In this document: piece by piece, positions 1-5,482 of the stretch
Position numbering within the stretch: position 1 is the first letter of the stretch
Layout of the letters: each line of letters opens with the position of its first letter
DNA from: JBDREA01 sp043820265
Lineage (GTDB): Archaea > Altiarchaeota > Altiarchaeia > IMC4 > JBDREA01
DNA: 11,142 bases
Direction: 5' to 3'
NCBI GenBank assembly: GCA_043820265.1
Contig: JBDREA010000054.1
Span: forward strand, 1-11,142
Translations under genes and position numbers: made by a program
The notes under the pieces: model-generated
What the model was told of the DNA's origin: nothing
The model's database searches: none
Seen by the model: the letters and a program-made list of their open reading frames with translations, nothing else

Positions 1-267
1 ATGTCTCTTGAAAAAGACGTCCAGGAGTTCCCTGTAGGTTGTTTTTTCAGGATCATAATATATCTGTATCGCTTCTGCGTGGCCTGTCAGACCCGATGAA
101 ACTTCCTCATAGGTTGGATCCTCTTTTTGGCCGCCGGTGTATCCTGAGATGACTTCAACAACCCCGTCCACCTTCTCGAAGTCTGCTTCAGTGCACCAGA
201 AGCATCCTCCTGCAAACGTTGCTATATCGTATTTTTCTTTGTCCATCAATTTTTTTGTTTCGTCCAT
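1..267 (-). CDS. msrA: Peptide methionine-S-sulfoxide reductase MsrA (partial, 3' end outside window)
   Basis: The first 89 residues are present and the rest lies beyond base 1. MsrA reduces the S-epimer of methionine sulfoxide in free or protein-bound methionine, using a catalytic cysteine that is regenerated by thioredoxin-type donors. The signature GGCFWC lies at residues 20-25, with the presumed catalytic Cys at 22. It is followed by SGYTGG and GHAEAIQIYYD, which are conserved family blocks in the expected order. The ATG at 267 is chosen because a TAA stop directly precedes it in frame; a second ATG at codon 8 is possible. No good Shine-Dalgarno or close TATA box is seen. The nearest TATA-like run (378-390) is about 115 nt upstream, which would leave a long leader. 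The resolving Cys region is not visible. The family call is secure. Confidence 0.95.
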   Translation of the reverse strand, partial: MDETKKLMDKEKYDIATFAGGCFWCTEADFEKVDGVVEVISGYTGGQKEDPTYEEVSSGLTGHAEAIQIYYDPEKTTYRELLDVFFKRH

Positions 268-369
268 TTATTCATCCCTGGCGTAACTTGTGTACGCTAT
301 GAATGCAATTATTAAAACTCCCACTAGTAACAGAGCAGCTTTAATCTTTTGTGATCTTGTAAGAATGTA
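268..369 (-). other. 33-codon open frame encoding a transmembrane-like segment, in frame with and directly before msrA
   Basis: Between a TAA at 372-370 and the TAA at 270-268 lies an open frame of 33 codons. Its translation has a basic N-side (TRSQKIK), a strongly hydrophobic stretch (AALLLVGVLIIAFIAYTS) and a polar end (YARDE), like a signal anchor. It is in the same frame as msrA and separated from it only by the TAA. It has no ATG or TTG; the only standard start is a GTG inside the hydrophobic part, so initiation is unexplained. It could be the stop-interrupted membrane anchor of a longer MsrA, a remnant, a sequencing error, or chance. Whether it is translated is unknown. Confidence 0.3.
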
Positions 370-377
370 TTAACCAA

Positions 378-390
378 TAAATATAAAATA
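378..390 (-). promoter_or_regulatory. TATA-like box upstream of msrA
   Basis: The minus strand reads TATTTTATATTTA here. By archaeal spacing, transcription would begin near 359, inside the 33-codon frame and about 90 nt before the msrA ATG. The region is AT-rich overall, so this is a weak call. Confidence 0.3.
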
Positions 391-459
391 GATAGTAGTT
401 TCAATAAAGATACCATATTAGTAACCTTTCTTGACTACAATCCTAAGAAACAAATCAAT

Positions 460-466
460 AAAAAAA
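460..466 (-). terminator. Possible T-tract terminator of the PHP gene
   Basis: A run of seven T on the minus strand lies about 35 nt after the PHP-gene stop codon. Archaeal RNA polymerase can terminate at such tracts. No hairpin is seen. Nothing else is recognised in the 370-499 gap. Confidence 0.3.
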
Positions 467-499
467 TTGACCCAGGACAAACCAAGATTTAAGCATTCA

Positions 500-1540
500 C
501 TACCTTTTAAATCGCCCAAGGTCTTGGGTTTTAAAGTGGGCATCAGAACCCCCGGATACAAGGAGACCGACCGACAATGTGGCTTCAGCCAATCTATCTG
601 CAAATTCGAGGCTGTGGTCCGGGCAATAAGCGTCGATGCCGTCAACACCTTGTCTTTTTAATTTTCCCACTAAATCCTTCAAGTCGTCAAGTGAAGCCCT
701 CTGAAGACGTCTGTTTCCCGATGCAATATGGGTGGCGAATGCCTTCCCCCCAGCATGATGAAAATTCCCAGTTGCGGTTAGAAGATCAGGCGCCCTATAC
801 CAAGGCCTTGGGCCTCCAAACACCGTCCACAATTTCCTCGAAAGCTTACGCTCAGCTCTAAATCTCTTTCTCTCCTTCAGGTTCCCAAATGATTCTTTCC
901 CCAAATCATCAATCCTAAAAACTTGGCCGATGAGGTCAAGGTTCCCCAAATCAGAAAAAAGCTCCGAAGCAAGACATCTGTAAGGACTTTGGTGTTTTGA
1001 CAGCTCTTCCTCAAAAGACGTATCCGACCTCCTTAATTTGAATCCGGCACGCCGCAGGCTATCCCTGATAAAAAAGGCCTGGGCAATCTCCGACCTCCGG
1101 CTAGCTATCCAGGATTTCATGCCTTCATCGGTTACGTCAACTGCGACACCTAATAAATGGATTTTTCCCAAACCCCTAATTCCAGTATATCTTCTGATTT
1201 TTGTGGTTACCTCCATTCCCGCGATAATCTCCGAACCCTTTTCATCTCCGGCGAGCCTTTTTAAATCTCTTAGATGATCCATGGAAAGAACAGCGCCATA
1301 AAGAGAAAAATGATCGGTTACGACAACAGTTAGACCCTTCTGACGAACCTCACCTGCGAGTTCTTCGGGAGTGCGCCAGCCATCAGAGACAGTAGTATGC
1401 ACGTGGCCGTCGTATTTTGACTTTAACGTGGGGGGCAATTCCATCTCCTCGGCATCTATAAATCTACCTGTACTGAGATCAGCCCTTACCCTGTGGATGA
1501 TACGTCTTTTCCCCGGCCCCTTAACGTGTATATCTACCAT
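500..1540 (-). CDS. PHP-domain metal-dependent phosphoesterase
   Basis: PHP proteins are metal-dependent hydrolases, usually phosphoesterases; the substrate cannot be read here. Motifs appear in family order. A first HxH motif in DGHVHTTVSDGWRTPEEL lies near residues 44-61 of the chosen start. It is followed by VVVTDH, then AGMEVTT, then HIASGN, and the C-terminal VSGGSDAHF. These supply the His/Asp metal ligands. The frame is open up to an ATG at 1636, which would add 32 residues and leave only 22 nt to the divergent thrS gene. I prefer the ATG at 1540, giving 346 aa. It opens directly into a beta-strand-like MVDIHVKG and has an AT-rich TATA-like stretch (1564-1580, minus) 24-40 nt upstream. 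It also leaves room for a thrS promoter. The roughly 40 residues before the first HxH are not a recognised domain. There is no polymerase or histidinol-phosphatase context, so a generic name is safest. Confidence 0.85.
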   Translation of the reverse strand: MVDIHVKGPGKRRIIHRVRADLSTGRFIDAEEMELPPTLKSKYDGHVHTTVSDGWRTPEELAGEVRQKGLTVVVTDHFSLYGAVLSMDHLRDLKRLAGDEKGSEIIAGMEVTTKIRRYTGIRGLGKIHLLGVAVDVTDEGMKSWIASRRSEIAQAFFIRDSLRRAGFKLRRSDTSFEEELSKHQSPYRCLASELFSDLGNLDLIGQVFRIDDLGKESFGNLKERKRFRAERKLSRKLWTVFGGPRPWYRAPDLLTATGNFHHAGGKAFATHIASGNRRLQRASLDDLKDLVGKLKRQGVDGIDAYCPDHSLEFADRLAEATLSVGLLVSGGSDAHFKTQDLGRFKR

Positions 1541-1604
1541 AAGATTATTTGGGAAGGCGAGGAATAATAATGCATATTTTCCCACATCACAGCCACGACA
1601 GAGC

Positions 1605-1613
1605 CTTTTTATT
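1605..1613 (+). promoter_or_regulatory. Weak TATA-like box for thrS
   Basis: CTTTTTATT lies about 50 nt before the thrS ATG, so the transcript would carry a leader of roughly 20-25 nt. No better box is seen at the leaderless distance. If the PHP gene started at 1636, this box would sit inside that gene. Confidence 0.25.
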
Positions 1614-1658
1614 CCCATACTTCTAAAGCATTCCATCGATTAGAAAGCATAATCTAAA

Positions 1659-3554
1659 ATGAGAATCCTTTTACTGCACAGCGACTACCTTGCATTCGAA
1701 TGCAAGAAGAAGGCTATCAAGAGCGCGGAGGATGTGGATTTGAAATCCGGACGTGTTGAAAATGTCTTGGTATGCTTCTTGTGCGTTGAAAAAGTTGATG
1801 AGAAAGACCCAGAGGGAGTCGTGAAAAAACTACTCGAAGAAATCGATAACGTAAAAACCCAGGTTGGGGCCGAAGTCGTAGCATTATATCCGTACGCTCA
1901 CCTTTCTGATTCTCTCGCATCTCTTCCGATCGCTCAAAAAGTTTTAACTGACGCCTTTGGAGAGGTAGAAAAAAAGTATCCGGGATCGATCAAAGCACCA
2001 TTCGGATGGTACAAATCATTTGAGTTAAAATGCAAGGGACACCCCCTATCTGAGCTTTCCCGCACCATCCTCCCAGATGGAGTAGAAGTAGTTGAAAAAG
2101 AGCTAAAAGCAAAGGAGAAAGAGGAGGACTCAGAAGCCCTTAAGGCCGAAGAAAAGATCAAAAGCTACTGGCATATCATGACGCCAGATGGCAAACTCCA
2201 TGACATAACAGATTACGATTTTAAGGGTCAGAAGAATCTGGAGATCTTTTCGAAATATGAAAAAGAGAAAGTTCGAGCCGTCGACCAGCCTGCACCCCAC
2301 ATCGAGTTGATGAGACGCCTTGAGCTGGTAGACTACGAGCCCGCTTCTGATCCCGGTAACTTCAGATACTACCCCAAGGGCAGGATGATAAAGGCCCTTC
2401 TTGAGGAGCATGTCACAAAGAAGATTTTAGACTATGGCGGTGTGGAAGTCGAAACACCTATCATGTATGACTTCGAACATCCGACACTGAAAAAATACCT
2501 TGCGAGGTTTCCGGCAAGGCAGTATCAGATTCTCTCGGATGAGAAAAAGTATTTTCTTCGATTCGCCGCCTGCTTCGGGCAGTTTCTGATGGCTTCCCAG
2601 GCTACTTTGTCATATAGATGCCTCCCCCTAAAACTTTATGAACTCGCACGGTATGCCTTCCGTCGGGAGAAAAGCGGGGAGCTAACAGGGCTCAGGAGGC
2701 TCAGGGCTTTCACGATGCCTGACGTCCACGCATTATGCTCGGACATGGATCAGGCGATGGAGGAATACCAAAAGAGATTCCATTTATCCCTTGATACAAT
2801 GCAGTCTATCGGATTGGATAGAGTCGACCTGGAGTTGGCCGTGAGAGTCACAAAGGATTTCTTCGAACAAAACAAGGAGTTCGTCAAGTATCTTGTTAAG
2901 CAGTACGGAAAAGCCGCGCTCGTCGAGATGTGGGATGAGCGCAAATTTTACTTTGTCTTAAAGTATGAGCTTAATTTCGTCGACAACCTGAACAAGGCAT
3001 CAGCTCTCTCAACCGACCAGATTGACGTGGAAAACGGGGAAAGATACAACATCAGATATATTGGGATGGACGGCAACTATAAGCATCCGATAATCCTTCA
3101 CTGCTCTCCTTCCGGTGCGATCGAACGGGTGATTTACGCTCTGCTTGAAAAAGCATATAAGGTTGGAAAGGAGGGAGGAGTATCATCTCTGCCGCTCTGG
3201 CTTTCACCCACGCAGGTTAGGATCATCCCGTTATCTGAGAGCTTTTTAGATTTCGCAGAGGAGTTGGTTTCAAAGATTGAATCTGAAAATATTCGGGTCG
3301 ACTTGGATGACCGCTCAGAGTCGATGGGGAAAAAGATTAGGGAAGCCTCACGCGAATGGGTCCCATACATCGTTGTCGTTGGAGAAAAAGAGAAGAGTAC
3401 TGGAAAACTTGCTGTGAGGGTGCGCGAAACCGGCGAGCAGGTTCCGATGAAGGTTGAGGAGATCATCGCCAAGATAAAGAAGATAACCGGTGGATTGCCT
3501 TTTAGAGGTCTTCCCCTACCGAAAAAACTGAGTGAGAGACCGAAGTTCGTTTAA
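1659..3554 (+). CDS. thrS: Threonyl-tRNA synthetase, archaeal type
   Basis: This enzyme charges tRNA-Thr in the cytoplasm. The length of 631 aa fits archaeal ThrRS. The start MRILLLHSDYLAFE is the typical opening of the archaeal editing domain (about residues 1-145). That domain resembles D-aminoacyl-tRNA deacylases and clears mischarged serine. No bacterial TGS or second editing domain is present. The class II catalytic core follows: motif 1 region around GRMIKALLEEHV, motif 2 in FRREKSGELTGLRRLRAF, and motif 3 in HCSPSGAIERVIYALLE. By position, the zinc ligands that read the Thr side chain are C305 (AACFGQF), H357 (MPDVHAL) and H481 (ILHCSP). The C-terminal anticodon-binding domain starts near residue 510 with LSPTQVRIIPLS. 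The gene is complete, diverges from the PHP gene and converges on the putative minus-strand RNA gene. Nothing is broken or unusual. Confidence 0.97.
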   Translation: MRILLLHSDYLAFECKKKAIKSAEDVDLKSGRVENVLVCFLCVEKVDEKDPEGVVKKLLEEIDNVKTQVGAEVVALYPYAHLSDSLASLPIAQKVLTDAFGEVEKKYPGSIKAPFGWYKSFELKCKGHPLSELSRTILPDGVEVVEKELKAKEKEEDSEALKAEEKIKSYWHIMTPDGKLHDITDYDFKGQKNLEIFSKYEKEKVRAVDQPAPHIELMRRLELVDYEPASDPGNFRYYPKGRMIKALLEEHVTKKILDYGGVEVETPIMYDFEHPTLKKYLARFPARQYQILSDEKKYFLRFAACFGQFLMASQATLSYRCLPLKLYELARYAFRREKSGELTGLRRLRAFTMPDVHALCSDMDQAMEEYQKRFHLSLDTMQSIGLDRVDLELAVRVTKDFFEQNKEFVKYLVKQYGKAALVEMWDERKFYFVLKYELNFVDNLNKASALSTDQIDVENGERYNIRYIGMDGNYKHPIILHCSPSGAIERVIYALLEKAYKVGKEGGVSSLPLWLSPTQVRIIPLSESFLDFAEELVSKIESENIRVDLDDRSESMGKKIREASREWVPYIVVVGEKEKSTGKLAVRVRETGEQVPMKVEEIIAKIKKITGGLPFRGLPLPKKLSERPKFV

Positions 3555-3571
3555 TCAAGGTTGTGTGATTT

Positions 3572-3778
3572 AGGTTTCCTGTTTCTCTGCTGATTACATC
3601 CTTCGGCTGAATTATCGTCTAGCCGTATACGCCTTTCGGCCAACTAGTCAATTTAATGAGAACCAGAGGAAGGTAGGTGTGTGGAGGCAGTATGATCAAG
3701 CGAACTCGATCCTTTCCCAAGGGACTGCTTCCATCACCCGAGAGTTTCCCCCCGAGACAAGATTGGGATTCTTATCTC
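3572..3778 (-). ncRNA. Putative structured non-coding RNA, family not recognised
   Basis: The 300-nt gap between two convergent genes has no plausible protein frame but folds well when read on the minus strand. From the 5' end: a 9-bp hairpin (3778-3770 with 3762-3754, 7-nt loop); a linker; a 9-nt closing stem (3732-3724 with 3691-3683, one A-C mismatch). That stem encloses a CCUU-GGGA-AAGG hairpin (GNRA-type loop, 3722-3711) and a 7-bp hairpin capped by UUCG (3711-3694). These two compete for one base. A second domain follows: a 7-bp stem CUAGUUG/CGGCUAG (3647-3641 with 3625-3619) around GCC-GAAA-GGC (3640-3631). G-U pairs in three of the four long stems favour the minus strand; on the plus strand they become A-C clashes. 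The loops are GNRA/UUCG type only on the minus strand. A TATA box sits about 25 nt before base 3778. The 3' end is uncertain. It matches no tRNA, RNase P or SRP core motif that I can see. Confidence 0.55.
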
Positions 3779-3799
3779 TGAGAATTACTAAGTAGTTCT

Positions 3800-3807
3800 A
3801 ATATAAA
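3800..3807 (-). promoter_or_regulatory. TATA box for the putative structured RNA
   Basis: The minus strand reads TTTATATT, preceded by ATGTA. Its centre is 25 nt before base 3778, the first base of the first hairpin, which is the normal archaeal TATA-to-start distance. It faces no protein gene on that strand before the thrS stop codon. This argues for an RNA gene rather than a leader. Confidence 0.5.
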
Positions 3808-3820
3808 TACATTGTGGTTT

Positions 3821-3862
3821 CAAAAAGAAAGAAAGTATGATTAGCTCATATAACATCATACT
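3821..3862 (-). terminator. purE hairpin and U-tract terminator overlapping the stop codon
   Basis: On the minus strand an 8-bp perfect inverted repeat, AGTATGAT (3862-3855) and ATCATACT (3841-3834), with a 13-nt loop is followed at once by TTTCTTTCTTTTTG. The TGA stop of purE (3858-3856) lies within the 5' arm. The form is like an intrinsic terminator and separates purE from the RNA promoter downstream. Confidence 0.55.
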
Positions 3863-4236
3863 TTTAATATTCTGATCGCCAAAAGCGCGGCATTGGCCCC
3901 GTTATCGATTCCCACACAAGCGACAGGTACGCCCGGAGGCATCTGAGCTATAGATAACAATGCATCCATGCCGTCAAGCTTTGCAGAAACCGGAACCCCA
4001 ATGACGGGTTTTTTGGTTTTTGCTGCCACTGCTCCAGGCAAAGCCGCTGATAATCCGGCGACGCAGATGTAGACTTTGGGGTTGGTATCAGCCAAGATTT
4101 TTTCCAGTCGCACAGGCTCCCTATGAAAACTGCAGTACTCGGTGGTGTAAGAAACTTTGTTCTCATCTAACACCTTCTCGGCCTTTTTAACAACCTCTGC
4201 GTCAGACTTTGAACCGGCGATTATCAAAACATCCAT
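3856..4236 (-). CDS. purE: PurE-family 5-(carboxyamino)imidazole ribonucleotide mutase / AIR carboxylase
   Basis: PurE makes the C6-carboxylated intermediate CAIR in de novo purine synthesis. At 126 aa it is a short single-domain form. The phosphate-binding loop GSKSD is at residues 8-12. The family S-x-H-R motif appears as SFHREP (36-41). It is followed by VAGLSAALPGAVAAKTKKPVIGVPV and the C-terminal DGMDALLSIAQMPPGVPV. The usual bacterial GAAHLPG active-site His is replaced in GLSAALPG. That points towards a class II (AIR + CO2) or archaeal variant rather than the classic N5-CAIR mutase; this is inference. The start at 4236 has a TATA-like box at the leaderless distance. No purK is in the window. 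It diverges from dapB across 80 nt. Confidence 0.93.
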   Translation of the reverse strand: MDVLIIAGSKSDAEVVKKAEKVLDENKVSYTTEYCSFHREPVRLEKILADTNPKVYICVAGLSAALPGAVAAKTKKPVIGVPVSAKLDGMDALLSIAQMPPGVPVACVGIDNGANAALLAIRILKV

Positions 4237-4256
4237 TACAAAGAATTATGGGGAAC

Positions 4257-4264
4257 AATTTAAA
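4257..4264 (-). promoter_or_regulatory. TATA-like box for purE
   Basis: The minus strand reads TTTAAATT within a T-rich run. Its centre is 24 nt before the purE ATG, which fits a leaderless transcript. Confidence 0.4.
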
Positions 4265-4282
4265 AAAAGACATTAACTCTCC

Positions 4283-4290
4283 TTTTATAT
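4283..4290 (+). promoter_or_regulatory. TATA box for dapB
   Basis: TTTTATAT is centred about 30 nt before the ATG at 4317. This predicts a leader of only a few bases, and no Shine-Dalgarno sequence is present there. Confidence 0.5.
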
Positions 4291-4316
4291 CTCACCTCCT
4301 AATCTTTCCCATAATA

Positions 4317-5129
4317 ATGGATCCGATTCGTGTTTTGGTTTTGGGGACAGGCCGGATGGGCAAACAGGTTGTGAAGCGCCTGGTCTTTGAAGAGGGTTTA
4401 GAGTGTGTTGCAGCAGTCGACAACCCTGAGAGCCCGGACCTAGGAAAAGATATCGGCTCCTTGACCGGTGTTGAACCTATTAAAATTTTCGTTGAGTCAT
4501 CAGATCTTTTAAGTGATGTAATAAAGGAATCTAAACCGGATGTTGCCGTCGATTTTACTACCGCTGAATCCTGTGTCCCTAACTTGACGATTATCGCAGA
4601 AAACAAGCTCAATCTAATCTGCGGGACCACGGGGCTAAAGCCTGAACAAAGAGATGAATTAAAGAAGGTAATCAAAAAAAACAAGATAGGTGCTGTCCTT
4701 TCGCCCAATATGAGCATAGGGGTGAACGTCTTCTGGAAGCTTATTGAGCAGGCGACCGAGAAACTCAAAGATTATGATATAGAAGTCATCGAAGCCCATC
4801 ACAGGTTCAAAAAGGACGCTCCATCGGGAACTGCACTAAAAACCGTTGAGCTGGTCCACAAGGTGTTAGGTTCGGATTCAGACGAGTTGACGGCCTACGG
4901 GAGGCGTGGGAACTGGGTGAGAAACAAAGGCGAAGTAGGAGTCCATGCAATAAGAGCAGGCGATATTGTTGGAGACCACACAGTCCTTTTTGCCACAATT
5001 GGTGAAAGACTCGAGTTGACCCACAGAGCCCATAGCAGGGAGGCGTTCGTAAACGGAGTGATCGAAGCAATCAGATTCATTCATTCAAAAAAGGGAGTCT
5101 ACGGCATGCACGATGTGCTAGGACTTTAA
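4317..5129 (+). CDS. dapB: 4-hydroxy-tetrahydrodipicolinate reductase (dihydrodipicolinate reductase)
   Basis: DapB performs the NAD(P)H-dependent reduction of 4-hydroxy-tetrahydrodipicolinate in the diaminopimelate/lysine pathway. The 270-aa product has the Rossmann glycine motif GTGRMG at residues 10-15, CGTTG in the cofactor domain, and SPNMSIGVNVF. The active-site block EAHHRFKKDAPSGTA follows. H161/H162 and K165 align with E. coli H159/H160 and K163. The C-terminal GDIVGDHTVLFA closes the domain. The frame is open back to an ATG at 4209, but that start would overlap purE. MDPIRVLVLG begins the Rossmann strand directly and has a TATA box 30 nt upstream, so 4317 is preferred. No dapA or other lysine gene is in the window. 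It ends 14 nt from the convergent DUF3467 gene. Confidence 0.95.
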   Translation: MDPIRVLVLGTGRMGKQVVKRLVFEEGLECVAAVDNPESPDLGKDIGSLTGVEPIKIFVESSDLLSDVIKESKPDVAVDFTTAESCVPNLTIIAENKLNLICGTTGLKPEQRDELKKVIKKNKIGAVLSPNMSIGVNVFWKLIEQATEKLKDYDIEVIEAHHRFKKDAPSGTALKTVELVHKVLGSDSDELTAYGRRGNWVRNKGEVGVHAIRAGDIVGDHTVLFATIGERLELTHRAHSREAFVNGVIEAIRFIHSKKGVYGMHDVLGL

Positions 5130-5143
5130 TCTTTAAGCCCTTC

Positions 5144-5482
5144 TCAGATCACACTTGGGTCCAAATACGTTGCTTCTTCGACCTTTTCCTTTTGCTGCTC
5201 TATCTTTATTTCTCCGTGTTTTTCTTCGAAGTGTTCTAGATGGTTCTTCATCCAAAGAAAAACCGATTTTAAAGTTCCCGGAGACATGACAAGAGAGCAT
5301 TTCAGGCTTCGTTCGATGTAATTGGATTTATTGTCTGGGCCAGGCATCAGGTTTTGGCTGTGAGCCAGTAGCCTAAAACTTCCATCAGGTGTGAAACCTC
5401 CGAATACGCCGTTTATGGGATGCTCTCTGTAACTTAGGTCTTTGACGATTTTTGCTTCGATTTTTTCTTTTTTGGTTGCCAT
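5144..5482 (-). CDS. DUF3467 family protein
   Basis: The product is a 112-aa cytoplasmic protein of unknown function. The family resemblance lies in GGFTPDGSFRLLAHS, the central SLVMSPGTLKSVFLWMKNHL and the following FEEKHGEI, which match the usual beta-strand plus VMSP-helix arrangement. A charged tail (IKIEQQKEKVEEATYLDP) ends it. The start at 5482 is fixed by a perfect Shine-Dalgarno AAAGGAGG (5490-5497) 7 nt upstream. The gene therefore begins 49 nt before the stop of the upstream 856-aa membrane protein gene, in a different frame. The overlap implies co-transcription and probably coupled translation. The Lys-rich N-terminus (ATKKEKIEAK) partly reflects the A-rich overlap. Its role is not known and I infer none beyond linkage to the surface protein. 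Confidence 0.85.
   Translation of the reverse strand: MATKKEKIEAKIVKDLSYREHPINGVFGGFTPDGSFRLLAHSQNLMPGPDNKSNYIERSLKCSLVMSPGTLKSVFLWMKNHLEHFEEKHGEIKIEQQKEKVEEATYLDPSVI

Noticed and set aside
268..270. Recoding (selenocysteine or pyrrolysine) at the stop before msrA
   Set aside because: The stop is TAA, not TGA or TAG, so neither known recoding event applies.
3683..3732. H/ACA-type guide RNA hairpin (ACA right after the closing stem)
   Set aside because: An ACA follows the stem on the minus strand, but the internal loop is very uneven and no clear pseudouridylation pocket or kink-turn is seen. The ACA may be chance.
3572..3778. RNase P RNA, SRP RNA, 5S rRNA, tRNA or fluoride riboswitch in the thrS-purE gap
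   Set aside because: The universal RNase P core, the SRP GGAAG/AGCAG loop context, a tRNA T-loop and the 5S core are not found. A GGUGAUGG run recalls the fluoride motif, but the surrounding stems do not fit.
4209..4316. N-terminal extension of dapB from the ATG at 4209
   Set aside because: It would overlap the purE start, reads through both promoters, and adds residues absent from DapB proteins. The ATG at 4317 begins the Rossmann fold.
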